From: Marinobacter daepoensis DSM 16072
GTDB taxonomy: Bacteria > Pseudomonadota > Gammaproteobacteria > Pseudomonadales > Oleiphilaceae
Length of the DNA: 64,000 nt
Assembly (NCBI RefSeq): GCF_000421165.1
Contig: NZ_ATWI01000009.1
Coordinates: forward strand, 744,001-808,000
Reading direction: 5' to 3'
Part shown: positions 1-9,093 of the stretch, piece by piece
How the letters are laid out: each line of letters begins with the position of its first letter
Numbering within the stretch: the first letter of the stretch is position 1
Position numbers and translations under genes: made by a program
The notes under the pieces: model-generated
Told to the model about the DNA's origin: nothing
Database searches by the model: none
The model's input: the letters and a program-made list of their open reading frames with translations, nothing else

Positions 1-2257
1 CGACATCAACTCATCCCGGGCCACGAAAGGGCAGGATATCGAGGAAACCGCGCTCCAGACCAACCTGGAAGCTGCGGAGGAAATCGCGCGGCAACTCCGT
101 CTGCGGGATATGGGCGGCCTGATCGTCATCGACTTTATCGACATGACTCCTGCCAAGCACCAGCGGGAAGTCGAGCAAAAAATGCGCGAAGCCCTGGAGC
201 TGGACCGTGCGCGGGTTCAGGTTGGCAAAATTTCCCGCTTCGGACTGCTGGAAATGTCGCGCCAACGCCTGCGCCCCTCTCTTGGCGAAACCCGTAGCGA
301 AGTCTGCCCCCGTTGTGAAGGCCAGGGCACCATCCGGGGCATTGAGTCTCTCGCCCTGAGCATTATGCGGCTGATTTACGAGGAGTCGTCCAAGGAAAAG
401 ACCGCTGAAGTCCGCGCTATGGTGCCGGTTTCAGTCGCCACTTTCCTGCTCAACGAAAAACGCAAACAGCTGGCCGACATTGAAGCGCGCCAGGGTGTTG
501 CCGTTGTTGTCGCTCCCGTTCCAAACATGGAAACCCCTCACTTCGAGATCCTTCGCCTGCGTCAGGACGAAACCTCACCAGAGCACGTTTCCAGCCACGA
601 GGTAGCTCAGCAGTACAATGAACGGGAAGAAGAAGCATCGGTAGAAGTCACAACCACCGAAAAACCAGCCCGCGAACAAGCGGCCGTCAAGGCAATCCGT
701 CCCACGGCGCCCGCACCGGCACCCTCCGCCCCCACCTCCCCCGCAGCAGCGGAACAGGAAGAAGGGCTGTTCAGCAAGCTCGGAAAGAAGATTGCCGGTT
801 TCTTCCGGGGTGAAGAACCGGAACAGGAAGCCGCCCGCGACAACAACCGTAACGAAGAGCGTCGCAACCAGGCTCGTCAGGATCGTCGGAAATCGCGGGT
901 AGCGCGCGACGACCAGCGTGCAGGAGCCAACCGCAGCGGCAACGAACGCCGCCAGGGCACTCAGCAGAATCGCAACGATGACAACCGTGGACGCAACCGC
1001 GGTGGTCGCAGTGACGAGCAACAGGCCCGCAGCAGCCAAAGCCGTGGCAACCGTGAAGAGCGCTCCGGTGAGAATAAAGGCAGCGACAACCGTCGGGATA
1101 ATCGCAAAGACGCCCAGAGTCGCAGCCAGAACCGCAATCGCCCGCAGCGTGACCAGAAAGGCCAGCAGGAAAAGCAGGACGTCCAGAAAGCACCGGTCAG
1201 CGACAATAAGCCTGGTAGCGAGGACAAGCCTCGTAAACCGCGCCGTCAGCGCAACCGGGACGGATCTCCCGCTGACACCCCTGCATCTACACCTGCAGAA
1301 CGCAAGACTGAGCGCAGCGAAAAGCACCAGAAAGACACCCAGCCAGAAAAACAGGCTGAGACCACAACGGTTGACGCAAAGCCAAGTGAAGCACGCGTAG
1401 AAAAAACCGAACAGCTGACCACCGTCGCGGAAGCTCCTGAAAACAAACGCTCAGCCGAAACCGGCCAACCCGAGCAACTGGAAAAAGCGGAGCAACCAGA
1501 GGCTAAGGTCGAGCAGAAAGACGCGGAGGCCGGCGCAGACAAAGCTGGCGCAAAGGAAGAGGATAGCAGCAAGGAAAAGCCTGACGGACGCAAGGGTCGC
1601 TCCTCAGGCCGTCAACGCAAGCCTCGCACGACGGACAAAGCCGAGAAGACTGAGCCGAAAACGGACGATCAGGCCGGCAAAGAAGCTGCAGTTGAAGCAC
1701 CGGCTCAGCCAACCAAGCCAGCAAAAGCCGAACCCGTAGCCGACGCTGCGAAAACCGAGGCAACGCCAGACCAGACGCCCCTCCAGGCCGAGGAAAAGGC
1801 GCCGGCAAAAACCGAAGTTGCAGAACCGGAGCAAACCCCGGTCAAAGATCTTGCACCTGCAACCGAAAGCGAACATACCGGAAAATCGGACAAAGCGCCT
1901 GAGCAGAAGCAGGACGACACTGAAACCGAGACTGCCCCGGAGCAGAAGGCCGACGAACCAAAACGCGGCAGGCCAAAGACCGTAAAAGCTGCACCGAAAA
2001 AGCCAGCGGAACCTGTTATCGAAAACGCTGATGCACCCGCAGAGCAGGCTCCGGCACCCGCAAAAGCCGAGCAAACTGAAAGCAAAGCCGAAAAGCCGGT
2101 TGAAGCGACCGATGACGCGGCTGACGGTGATGCACCAGAAACGGTACCTGTGACCCCCGGCCGGGCCTACAATGACCCAAGAGAGGTCCGCAAACGCCAA
2201 CGCGCGGCCGAAGAAGCCAAAAAGGCAGACGAGGCCAAGCCGGCCGGGAGCAACTGA
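1..2257 (+). CDS. rne: Ribonuclease E, C-terminal part (5' end outside window)
   Basis: RNase E is the essential endonuclease of mRNA decay and rRNA/tRNA processing and the scaffold of the degradosome at the inner membrane. Reading starts in frame at base 2. The first visible codon is the Asp of DIN, which matches catalytic Asp303 of the E. coli enzyme; the second catalytic Asp (Asp346) lies 43 residues later in VIDFIDM. The Zn-link CPRC follows, then the small domain. From about base 640 onward the protein is a roughly 540-residue disordered scaffold: an Arg/Asn/Gln-rich RNA-binding block (about 840-1260) and a long Ala/Pro/Glu/Lys-rich tail. The gene ends 2 bp before the next one. Family assignment is very sure; S1 and RNase H domains lie outside the window. 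Confidence 0.97.
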   Translation, partial: DINSSRATKGQDIEETALQTNLEAAEEIARQLRLRDMGGLIVIDFIDMTPAKHQREVEQKMREALELDRARVQVGKISRFGLLEMSRQRLRPSLGETRSEVCPRCEGQGTIRGIESLALSIMRLIYEESSKEKTAEVRAMVPVSVATFLLNEKRKQLADIEARQGVAVVVAPVPNMETPHFEILRLRQDETSPEHVSSHEVAQQYNEREEEASVEVTTTEKPAREQAAVKAIRPTAPAPAPSAPTSPAAAEQEEGLFSKLGKKIAGFFRGEEPEQEAARDNNRNEERRNQARQDRRKSRVARDDQRAGANRSGNERRQGTQQNRNDDNRGRNRGGRSDEQQARSSQSRGNREERSGENKGSDNRRDNRKDAQSRSQNRNRPQRDQKGQQEKQDVQKAPVSDNKPGSEDKPRKPRRQRNRDGSPADTPASTPAERKTERSEKHQKDTQPEKQAETTTVDAKPSEARVEKTEQLTTVAEAPENKRSAETGQPEQLEKAEQPEAKVEQKDAEAGADKAGAKEEDSSKEKPDGRKGRSSGRQRKPRTTDKAEKTEPKTDDQAGKEAAVEAPAQPTKPAKAEPVADAAKTEATPDQTPLQAEEKAPAKTEVAEPEQTPVKDLAPATESEHTGKSDKAPEQKQDDTETETAPEQKADEPKRGRPKTVKAAPKKPAEPVIENADAPAEQAPAPAKAEQTESKAEKPVEATDDAADGDAPETVPVTPGRAYNDPREVRKRQRAAEEAKKADEAKPAGSN

Positions 2258-2259
2258 TT

Positions 2260-2802
2260 ATGCTGAGTAACTCCGACATCGAAGCGCTGGAAGACATTCT
2301 GTTCGCGGAACCCTGGGGCGATCATGCCCTGGACTTTTTCGGGTTTCACGGCGTGGTGTGCGCCAGTGTGATCGGACCGGTCAGCATGCAGGCGGAAGAC
2401 CTCTTCCGCCTTGCCACGGGTACGGACCAATTACCTGAAAGTGGTGTTCCGGATATTTTTGTTCACTGCGTCGCCGAGCTGGCCCGTGACATGGCCCAAG
2501 CTCTTGATATGGGCCAGCCACTCGAACTTCCGGAACCGGAAGACGGCGACCCGATGAACGCCCTGGAGAACTGGTGTGCAGGCTTTGTCGACACCTTCCT
2601 TGAGAACGAAGAGACCTGGCTGCAGGCTGCCGATGAGGATGAGGTTGCAGACCTCATGGTGCCAATGCTGACACTGTCTGGGTTATTCGATGACGAGGAT
2701 TTCCAGAAAGTTCGAAGCGATGAAAAGCTTTCAGCGAAGATGGCAGAAGCCATCCCCGATTCGCTGACCGATCTCTACCTGCTGTTCCACGCACCGGACT
2801 GA
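2260..2802 (+). CDS. YecA/YgfB family protein (UPF0149)
   Basis: A 180-residue acidic, helical protein of the UPF0149 family, recognised by the segment LENWCAGFVDTFLE in the middle and by overall length and helix pattern like YgfB. The molecular role of the family is not well defined; some members carry a C-terminal SEC-C zinc motif, which is absent here. It starts 2 bp after the rne stop, so it is almost certainly co-transcribed and probably translationally coupled with RNase E. Its stop codon lies in a perfect palindrome shared with the convergent gene, and a strong terminator follows about 30 bp downstream. Confidence 0.8.
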   Translation: MLSNSDIEALEDILFAEPWGDHALDFFGFHGVVCASVIGPVSMQAEDLFRLATGTDQLPESGVPDIFVHCVAELARDMAQALDMGQPLELPEPEDGDPMNALENWCAGFVDTFLENEETWLQAADEDEVADLMVPMLTLSGLFDDEDFQKVRSDEKLSAKMAEAIPDSLTDLYLLFHAPD

Positions 2803-2806
2803 AGCC

Positions 2807-3673
2807 TCAGGCTTCAACCGGCTGCCTGAAATGATGCCAGACGGGCTCCAGCCCGTCTGGCATTTTCATGATACGCCCCAGCTCGCACCAGGGAGCTCCC
2901 GGAAAGTGAAAATCACTACCCTGGGACGCCCATAACTGCTCCCGACGAGCCAGCTCAGCAACAAACCCCAGGTCACCGCTGGATTGCCCCGACACCGACA
3001 CTTCAATGCCCTGCCCACCCGAGCGACGAAAATCTGCCACCAGCGAACGCAACCGGGTGGCGGTCAGGCGGTACTTCCGAGGATGAGCCAATACTGCTAT
3101 CCCCCCGGCAGACAAAATCCACTCCACCACCTCATCCAGTTCCGGCCAACACGCTTTCACATCACCTGGCTTACCTGTCCCGAGAAACCGTTTGAAGGCA
3201 TGCATTGTTTTCGGCACTACCCCCTCATCAACCAGAACCTGTGCAAAATGAGGGCGTCCGGGCACATCCCCTCCTGCCACCTGGGTTGCCTTGGCCAACA
3301 GATCCTCTACCTGAAGACGCCCAAGACGGTCGGCAATCAAGCGCGCACGCTGCCACCGATTGTCATTCTGGCGCTTAAGCGCCGCCACGAAGCCTGGCGC
3401 GCTCTCATCGAAGTCCAGGCCGACAATGTGGATGGTATGACTTCGCCACACACAGGAAAGCTCAATCCCATTGATTAGCCTGAGCCCCAAACCCGAAGCC
3501 GCCTCCCTGGCCGCGTTGAGACCAGCCACCGTATCGTGATCCGTCAGTGCAAGATGACTGACACCCATGTCGGCGGCCCGGGCCACCAGGGCCTCCGGCG
3601 GCAAGGCCCCATCGGAGGCAGTGCTGTGGCAGTGCAGATCAATGCACACTCTAGAGTCTTGCGGTATAGTCAC
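2807..3673 (-). CDS. PHP-domain phosphoesterase (RNase AM / YciV family)
   Basis: A metal-dependent PHP-fold phosphoesterase of 288 residues, close to the E. coli YciV/RnaM length (293). Family members hydrolyse 3',5'-nucleotide bisphosphates and trim RNA 5' ends one nucleotide at a time, including rRNA precursors. The first metal motif DLHCHSTASDG is near residue 12, LTDHDT near 40 and GIELSC near 65; late His motifs include HPRKY and GSDFH. I chose the GTG at 3673 because AGGA stands 6 bp upstream and the length fits; an upstream in-frame ATG at 3775 would run into the divergent yciI gene. Function is inferred from the family. Confidence 0.85.
   Translation of the reverse strand: MTIPQDSRVCIDLHCHSTASDGALPPEALVARAADMGVSHLALTDHDTVAGLNAAREAASGLGLRLINGIELSCVWRSHTIHIVGLDFDESAPGFVAALKRQNDNRWQRARLIADRLGRLQVEDLLAKATQVAGGDVPGRPHFAQVLVDEGVVPKTMHAFKRFLGTGKPGDVKACWPELDEVVEWILSAGGIAVLAHPRKYRLTATRLRSLVADFRRSGGQGIEVSVSGQSSGDLGFVAELARREQLWASQGSDFHFPGAPWCELGRIMKMPDGLEPVWHHFRQPVEA
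2834..2867 (+). terminator. Strong rho-independent terminator of the rne operon, inside the convergent PHP gene
   Basis: A perfect 14-bp inverted repeat (arms 2834-2847 and 2850-2863, the innermost pair forming the loop with two C) is followed by TTTTC on the plus strand. It sits 31 bp after the stop of the UPF0149 gene and is placed inside the last codons of the minus-strand PHP gene, so the same bases encode protein on the other strand. Confidence 0.8.
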
Positions 3674-3762
3674 AAACAATCCTGAATGACAAAGTGGCCC
3701 CCAGTGTAACAGCATCGCTTCGGGGCCCCTAACCCCCATGCAGCGACAACTCCGGAGGCACA

Positions 3763-4062
3763 ATGTATTACGCAATTATCAGTGAAGACATCCCAGACAG
3801 CCTGGCTCTTCGACTTCAAGCCCGGCCTGCCCACCTGGCGCGGCTTGAAGCCCTTAAAGACGATGGGCGACTCCTCGTTGCCGGCCCCCATCCAGCCATC
3901 GACTCGCCGGACCCCGGGGAAGCGGGCTTCAGTGGCAGTCTGGTCATTGCGGAGTTTGCGTCTCTTGAAGAGGCCAGAGACTGGGCAGACGCTGATCCGT
4001 ACGTTGAAGCTGGCGTCTATGCCAACGTTACGATCAAACCCTACAAGGTAGTGCTACCCTGA
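3763..4062 (+). CDS. yciI: YciI family protein
   Basis: A 99-residue protein of the YciI/dimeric alpha-beta-barrel family, starting [13 protein letters not shown], with the conserved [11 protein letters not shown] segment holding the family His and a later DPYVEAGVY block. The biochemical role is unknown in most organisms; related folds bind small ligands. GGAGG stands 6 bp before the ATG. It is divergent from the PHP gene, as yciI and yciV-type genes often lie near each other; this fits a genome neighbourhood link but does not show a shared job. Confidence 0.85.
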   Translation: MYYAIISEDIPDSLALRLQARPAHLARLEALKDDGRLLVAGPHPAIDSPDPGEAGFSGSLVIAEFASLEEARDWADADPYVEAGVYANVTIKPYKVVLP

Positions 4063-4192
4063 AAGCCAGGCACACGGCGCCCCACACACCAGCATGAGCG
4101 GATTGTAACGCTGCGCTACTTGAATAGCGGCCACCGTGTGACAGAATTGCGGCTTTAAACTATCAGTAATAACACTATCAGGAAACGCATTC

Positions 4193-4861
4193 GTGACACC
4201 GCTCCGCCTTATATTCAGCCTTGTGCTTCTCGTCAGTTCGGTCTCCGTTGCGCAGGCACGTACCGTCTGGGTCGATGACCAACTGTATCTGCCGGTACGC
4301 TCCGGCGCAGGCACCCAGTATCGGATTATCGAAAACGCTGTACCCAGCGGTACACCGCTGGTCGTTCTGGAAGCCGGAGACAATTACACCCGGGTACGTA
4401 CCCCCAAGGGCACAGAAGGCTGGGTAGCCAGCCAGTACCTCAGCAATGAGCCCATCGCCGCAGACCAGCTGCGTCGAGTAAGCAAGCAACTGGAAGAAAC
4501 GCAAACTGAACTGACTCAGGCCCAGCAAAAACTGGCCACAATTACCGAAGAACGGAATACCCTTCAAAGCGCAGAGAACAACCTGTCCACGCAGGCGGAG
4601 GATCTTCAGTCGGAACTGCAACGCATCAAGAACATCGCAGCAGACTCCATCAACCTTGATCGCCGCAATCGTGAGCTACGTGAAGAAAACCAGAAATTGC
4701 GCAACGATCTTGAGGTGCTGACGGCCGAAAATGAGAGGCTTGAAGCCGGCAAAGAATCCGATTTCATGCTCTTGGGTGCCGGTCTCGTCTTTGGCGGTGT
4801 ACTGCTGGCTCTGATCATCCCAATGCTCAAGCCCACAAGAAAGACCGACAACTGGGCCTAA
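4193..4861 (+). CDS. TIGR04211/YgiM family SH3-domain membrane protein
   Basis: A 222-residue envelope protein: signal peptide (residues 1-22, cleavage near AQA), a bacterial SH3 domain (about 23-85, with RSGAGTQYRI and GWVASQYL), a long coiled coil (about 90-185) and a C-terminal transmembrane helix (191-210) with a short basic tail. This is the YgiM layout; the SH3 part should be periplasmic and the role may be in cell-wall or envelope signalling, but it is not established. The start is GTG, with AGGA 10 bp upstream. It is followed 15 bp later by a PilZ gene, so both are likely in one transcript ending at the hairpin at 5171-5198. Confidence 0.85.
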   Translation: MTPLRLIFSLVLLVSSVSVAQARTVWVDDQLYLPVRSGAGTQYRIIENAVPSGTPLVVLEAGDNYTRVRTPKGTEGWVASQYLSNEPIAADQLRRVSKQLEETQTELTQAQQKLATITEERNTLQSAENNLSTQAEDLQSELQRIKNIAADSINLDRRNRELREENQKLRNDLEVLTAENERLEAGKESDFMLLGAGLVFGGVLLALIIPMLKPTRKTDNWA

Positions 4862-4879
4862 TAATAAAGGTAACGGGTG

Positions 4880-5170
4880 ATGAAAGATTACTCGGAAAAG
4901 CGTGATTTCCATCGTATGCAGGTAGACAGCACTCTGGTAATTACCGATGACCAGGGCAATACCTTTCAGGGCGTCTGTAAAGACCTCAGCGCGGCCGGAA
5001 TGCAGATCTCCGTCGATCACCCATTCGCCATCGGGGACGAGCTGAAAACCCGCATGGAATCGGCAGGAGACCAGTTCCCCGCTCTCGAAACCGTTTGCGA
5101 AGTCGTGCGCTGCAAACCAGATGGGGAGCGCTACCTGCTCGGCATCAACATCATAGAAGTGATGCAATAA
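4880..5170 (+). CDS. PilZ-domain protein (possible cyclic-di-GMP receptor)
   Basis: A 96-residue stand-alone PilZ domain. The N-terminal KRDFHRMQVD resembles the RxxxR c-di-GMP arm although the first Arg position is Lys, and DLSAAGMQI fits the D/NxSxxG motif. It may therefore bind cyclic di-GMP, but the imperfect arm makes binding uncertain. Start is ambiguous: GTG at 4877 directly precedes ATG at 4880, and AAAGG at 4866-4870 suits either. Co-transcribed with the SH3 gene upstream. Other c-di-GMP machinery in the window is PelD, 23 kb away. Confidence 0.85.
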   Translation: MKDYSEKRDFHRMQVDSTLVITDDQGNTFQGVCKDLSAAGMQISVDHPFAIGDELKTRMESAGDQFPALETVCEVVRCKPDGERYLLGINIIEVMQ

Positions 5171-5200
5171 AAAACGGCGGCCCAAAGGCCGCCGTTTTTG
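5171..5200. terminator. Bidirectional rho-independent terminator
   Basis: An 8-bp GC stem (5175-5182 with 5187-5194, loop CAAA) is flanked by four A on the left and five T on the right, so it can end transcription from both sides: the SH3-PilZ pair on the plus strand and ppsA-rraA on the minus strand. Confidence 0.9.
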
Positions 5201-5216
5201 TTTTCACCCGAAGCGT

Positions 5217-5696
5217 TCAGACCAACGGCTTCTCGGAGACAATGATGCCGTTATTGTCGGCATACACATACTGCCCGGGCCTGAAGGTAACACCGTGGAA
5301 TGTGACGGGAATATTCAGGTCACCAATGCCACGCTTTTCAGTCTTGCGAGGCACCGTCCCCAGCGCCTGAACCCCCAGATCAGTCTCGCCGATTTCATCG
5401 ACATCCCGAATACAGCCATAAATGATCAAGCCGGCCCAGCCATTCTCGGCCGCCTTCTCAGCCAACATATCGCCAAGCAAGGCGTTACGCCTGGAGGCGC
5501 CACCATCCACGACCATTACTCGGCCATTGCCCGGCAATCCTACCTGCTCCTTCACCACCGAGTTATCTTCAAAACACTTTACTGTGACGATCTCACCACC
5601 AAACTGGCGCACCCCACCGTAGTTATTGAAGCCAGGCTCAACCACCTGAACCTCTGGAAACTCATCACACAGATCCGGAGTAATGATTTTGCTCAC
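5217..5696 (-). CDS. rraA: RraA family protein (RNase E inhibitor or 2-oxoacid aldolase/decarboxylase type)
   Basis: A 159-residue RraA-like protein, same length and collinear with E. coli RraA ([55 protein letters not shown]). E. coli RraA binds RNase E and inhibits it, but the wider fold includes Mg-dependent 4-hydroxy-4-methyl-2-oxoglutarate aldolases that also decarboxylate oxaloacetate, and the RD dyad and GGxxRRA motif here fit that too. I chose GTG at 5696 for length and because purine-rich GGAGAAAGG precedes it; an upstream in-frame start at 5717 adds seven residues. It lies 32 bp after ppsA on the same strand and is probably co-transcribed with it. Confidence 0.9.
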   Translation of the reverse strand: MSKIITPDLCDEFPEVQVVEPGFNNYGGVRQFGGEIVTVKCFEDNSVVKEQVGLPGNGRVMVVDGGASRRNALLGDMLAEKAAENGWAGLIIYGCIRDVDEIGETDLGVQALGTVPRKTEKRGIGDLNIPVTFHGVTFRPGQYVYADNNGIIVSEKPLV

Positions 5697-5728
5697 GTTA
5701 CCTTTCTCCTTTCCCAACGTGTTGGTGG

Positions 5729-8101
5729 TTAGTCAATTTTCTCATCGGCCAGGAAGAACCAGGTATCCAGTACAGAATCCGGGTTCAGGGATACCGTATC
5801 GATACCCTCTTCCATCAGCCACTTGGCCAGATCCGGATGATCTGAGGGCCCCTGGCCACAGATACCGATGTACTTACCAGACTTCTTGCACGCCTGGATG
5901 GCATTGGACAACAACACTTTTACCGCGTCGTTGCGCTCGTCAAACAGGTGGGCAATGATGCCGGAATCACGATCCAGGCCAAGAGTCAGCTGAGTCAGGT
6001 CGTTGGAACCGATGGAGAAACCATCAAAGTGTTCAAGGAACTGGTCCGCCAGCAAGGCGTTGGCCGGCAGCTCACACATCATGATCACGCGCAGACCGTT
6101 TTCACCACGCTTAAGGCCATTCTCCGCCAGCAAACTCACAACCTGCTCGGCTTCGCCGACCGTGCGTACGAAGGGCACCATCACCTCAACGTTGGTCAGG
6201 CCCATCTCATTCCGTACCTTTTTCAGAGCACGGCACTCGAGCTCAAAGCAGTCGCGGAAGGTTTCAGAGATGTAACGGGATGCCCCACGGAAGCCAAGCA
6301 TCGGGTTCTCTTCGTCCGGCTCGTACAGCGTTCCGCCAATCAGGTTGGCATACTCGTTGGATTTAAAATCTGACAACCGAACAATCACTTTCTTCGGCGC
6401 AAACGCGGCGGCCAGGGTGGAGATCCCCTCTACCAGTTTGTCGACGTAGAAATCCACCGGCGACTCATAACCGGAGATACGCTTTTCTACGGTCTGCCTG
6501 ATATCACGGGGCAAACCGTCAAAGTTGAGAAGCGCTTTGGGGTGCACGCCAATCATGCGATTGATAATGAACTCAAGGCGGGCAAGGCCGACACCTTCAT
6601 TCGGCAACGCCTGAAAATCGAAAGCACGGTCCGGGTTACCCACGTTCATCATAATCTTGAACGGAATATTGGGCATGGAATCTACGGTATTCTCGCGCAG
6701 CTCAAAGTCCAGTGCGCCCTCGTAGATCATCCCGGTGTCACCTTCGGCACAGGAGACTGTCACTTCCTGTCCGTCCTTGAGCTCCTCGGTGGCATCCCCA
6801 CAACCGACAACGGCGGGAATACCCAGCTCACGAGCAATGATGGCAGCGTGACAGGTACGCCCGCCACGATCTGTCACGATCGCGGAAGCCCGCTTCATTA
6901 CTGGCTCCCAGTCCGGGTCTGTCATGTCTGTCACCAGCACATCACCGGCCTGAACCCGATCCATTTCATTGATGCTGGTGATGATTTTCACCGGCCCACT
7001 GCCGATTTTGTGGCCAATACTGCGGCCTTCCACCAGTACCTTGCCGGTTTCTTTCAGCAGGTAGCGCTCCATAACATTGGCAGCAGCCCGGCTTTTAACG
7101 GTTTCAGGGCGCGCCTGAACGATGTAGATCCTGCCGTCGTCGCCGTCTTTGGCCCATTCAATGTCCATCGGGCGCTGGTAGTGCTTTTCAATGATCATCG
7201 CCTGCTTGGCCAGTTCCTCAACTTCAGCGTCGCTGACCGAGAAACGGTTACGCTCTTCCTGCTCAACCTTGACGGTTTCAACAAACTTGCCCTCACCAGG
7301 GTCAGAATGATAAACCATTTTGATGGCTTTGCTGCCGAGGTTGCGGCGAAGCACCGCAGGGCGGCCTGCCTCAAGCGTCGGCTTGTGGACGTAGAATTCG
7401 TCGGGGTTCACCGCGCCTTGTACAACTGTTTCTCCCAGGCCGTAGGAAGAAGTGATAAAGACGACATCGCGGAACCCGGATTCTGTATCCAGTGTAAACA
7501 TAACACCGCTGGAAGCCGTTTCACTGCGGACCATTTTCTGGATCCCCGCCGACAAAGCCACCAGTTTATGATCGAAGCCATGATGCACCCGGTAGGAAAT
7601 CGCCCGGTCATTGAACAGCGAGGCAAAAACCTCTTTCACCGAGGTACGTACCTGATCCAGCCCCACAACATTCAGGAAGGTTTCCTGCTGGCCGGCAAAT
7701 GAGGCGTCAGGCAGATCTTCCGCAGTCGCAGAGGAACGCACGGCAACAGCCATCTGATCGTTGCCGTTCTGCAGTCTGGCATAAGCCTCTTCCAGCGCGT
7801 TTTCCAGCACTTCCGGAAATGGCGTATCAATGACCCACTGGCGCACCTGAGAGCCTACGCGGGCGAGTTCATTAACATCATTAACGTCCAGGGCATCCAG
7901 TGCTTCGTCGATACGGTCTTTCAGACCATCTTTTGCCAGGAATTCCCGATAAGCGTGTGCAGTTGTAGCGAAACCGCCAGGGACGGTAACACCAGCATTG
8001 GCGAGATTACTGATCATTTCACCGAGAGAGGCGTTCTTGCCTCCGACACGGTCTACGTCGGACATTCCCAGGTGGTCAAACCAGATGATGTAATCTTCCA
8101 A
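5729..8101 (-). CDS. ppsA: Phosphoenolpyruvate synthase (pyruvate, water dikinase)
   Basis: Makes PEP from pyruvate and ATP (giving AMP and phosphate) for gluconeogenesis. The 790 residues align end to end with E. coli PpsA (792). Seen: N-terminal nucleotide-binding domain ([10 protein letters not shown] at 20-29; [20 protein letters not shown] near 120-140), phosphohistidine domain with GGRTCHAAI, catalytic His418, and the C-terminal PEP/pyruvate TIM barrel ending with the CGQGPSD cysteine motif. The start is TTG at 8101, supported by AGGGAG 7 bp upstream and by matching the E. coli N-terminus. It is divergent from ppsR, whose product controls it by phosphorylation, and upstream of rraA. Confidence 0.97.
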   Translation of the reverse strand: MEDYIIWFDHLGMSDVDRVGGKNASLGEMISNLANAGVTVPGGFATTAHAYREFLAKDGLKDRIDEALDALDVNDVNELARVGSQVRQWVIDTPFPEVLENALEEAYARLQNGNDQMAVAVRSSATAEDLPDASFAGQQETFLNVVGLDQVRTSVKEVFASLFNDRAISYRVHHGFDHKLVALSAGIQKMVRSETASSGVMFTLDTESGFRDVVFITSSYGLGETVVQGAVNPDEFYVHKPTLEAGRPAVLRRNLGSKAIKMVYHSDPGEGKFVETVKVEQEERNRFSVSDAEVEELAKQAMIIEKHYQRPMDIEWAKDGDDGRIYIVQARPETVKSRAAANVMERYLLKETGKVLVEGRSIGHKIGSGPVKIITSINEMDRVQAGDVLVTDMTDPDWEPVMKRASAIVTDRGGRTCHAAIIARELGIPAVVGCGDATEELKDGQEVTVSCAEGDTGMIYEGALDFELRENTVDSMPNIPFKIMMNVGNPDRAFDFQALPNEGVGLARLEFIINRMIGVHPKALLNFDGLPRDIRQTVEKRISGYESPVDFYVDKLVEGISTLAAAFAPKKVIVRLSDFKSNEYANLIGGTLYEPDEENPMLGFRGASRYISETFRDCFELECRALKKVRNEMGLTNVEVMVPFVRTVGEAEQVVSLLAENGLKRGENGLRVIMMCELPANALLADQFLEHFDGFSIGSNDLTQLTLGLDRDSGIIAHLFDERNDAVKVLLSNAIQACKKSGKYIGICGQGPSDHPDLAKWLMEEGIDTVSLNPDSVLDTWFFLADEKID

Positions 8102-8226
8102 AGCGTGTCTCCCTTGAGTCTGTGTGGCGCGGAGTCTCGAATATGGCGAGTATGATACTGTAAGCTGCGGAATTTACCTAGGGAGGCAACCGAAGACTCC
8201 CCGGATCAGTTCAAATCAGATCGGAT
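8102..8226. promoter_or_regulatory. Divergent promoter region between ppsA and ppsR
   Basis: This 125-bp gap must carry the promoters for both divergent genes. It holds the ppsA ribosome binding site (AGGGAG on the minus strand) and an AT-richer stretch around 8145-8180. I could not fix -35/-10 pairs with confidence and saw no clear Cra-type operator. Confidence 0.4.
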
Positions 8227-9048
8227 ATGACCATGAAAAGAACGGCATTTTTTATCTCTGATGGCACAGGCCTGACGGCGGAAGCTCTGGGCCATGCCCT
8301 GCTGGCCCAGTTTGAAAAAATCGAGTTTGAACGAGTAACGGTGCCCTACATCGATGATGAAGAAAAAGCCCGGGATCTCGTCGATCGCATCAACAAAGCC
8401 GCTGACACCGACGGGGACCGCCCTTTGGTATTCGACACCATCGTTAATGGCAGCATCCGGGAGATCATCAGCCAGGCCGACGGATTCATGGTAGACATCT
8501 TCGGCACATTTCTCAGCCCGCTGGAACAGGAGCTGAACTCTTCGTCGTCCTATTCCGTCGGCAAGTCCCACTCCATCAACAATGCGGGTAGCTACGAGCG
8601 CCGGATTCACGCCGTCAACTTCGCACTGGACAACGATGATGGCGCCCGCACCCGGCATTATGACGAAGCCGACCTGATTCTGATTGGTGCATCCCGCAGC
8701 GGAAAAACCCCAACCTGCCTCTATCTGGCTCTTCAGTATGGAATCAAGGCAGCCAACTACCCGATTACCGAAGAAGACCTTGACGATCAGAAAATGCCCG
8801 CGGCCCTCCGGCCCCACAAAGAAAAACTGTTCGGCCTGACCATTGAACCGGAACGCCTCGCAACCATCCGCAATGAGCGTCGGCCGAATTCCCGTTATTC
8901 ATCGATGCAGCAATGCATGCACGAGATTGAAGAAATTGAACTGATGTACAAACGGGAACGCATTCCCTACCTGAACACGACTGCGTATTCGGTTGAGGAA
9001 ATCTCGACGAGGATCATGGTAACCACGGGCCTGAAAAGGAACCGCTGA
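8227..9048 (+). CDS. ppsR: PEP synthase regulatory protein (bifunctional kinase/phosphorylase, DUF299)
   Basis: Uses ADP to phosphorylate a Thr of PEP synthase, inactivating it, and reverses this with phosphate. At 273 residues it has normal length for YdiA/PpsR. The P-loop [10 protein letters not shown] is near residue 155, preceded by the family pattern [17 protein letters not shown] at the N-terminus and [12 protein letters not shown] segment ([12 protein letters not shown]). Start could be ATG 8227 or ATG 8233; GGA spacing favours the second slightly. Placement head-to-head with ppsA is the usual enzyme-regulator arrangement. It converges on the M16 peptidase gene with a hairpin between. 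Confidence 0.95.
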   Translation: MTMKRTAFFISDGTGLTAEALGHALLAQFEKIEFERVTVPYIDDEEKARDLVDRINKAADTDGDRPLVFDTIVNGSIREIISQADGFMVDIFGTFLSPLEQELNSSSSYSVGKSHSINNAGSYERRIHAVNFALDNDDGARTRHYDEADLILIGASRSGKTPTCLYLALQYGIKAANYPITEEDLDDQKMPAALRPHKEKLFGLTIEPERLATIRNERRPNSRYSSMQQCMHEIEEIELMYKRERIPYLNTTAYSVEEISTRIMVTTGLKRNR

Positions 9049-9060
9049 GGAAAACCAACG

Positions 9061-9087
9061 GGGCAGAGAGCCTGAAACCCTCTGCCC
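9061..9087. terminator. Hairpin between convergent ppsR and M16 peptidase genes
   Basis: A perfect 8-bp stem (9061-9068 with 9080-9087, 11-nt loop) fills the 45-bp gap between the two convergent stop codons. There is no T-run on either side, so it may stop transcription weakly or protect 3' ends. Confidence 0.5.
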
Positions 9088-9093
9088 TGCCAG

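Noticed and set aside
575..1327. A 250-codon minus-strand hydrophobic open frame opposite the rne tail
   Set aside because: Produced by reading Arg/Glu/Lys-rich codons backwards; no start signal or neighbour support.
6542..7702. A 386-codon plus-strand open frame opposite ppsA
   Set aside because: Shadow caused by codon bias in the GC-rich ppsA gene; composition is His/Asn/Phe-rich and not protein-like.
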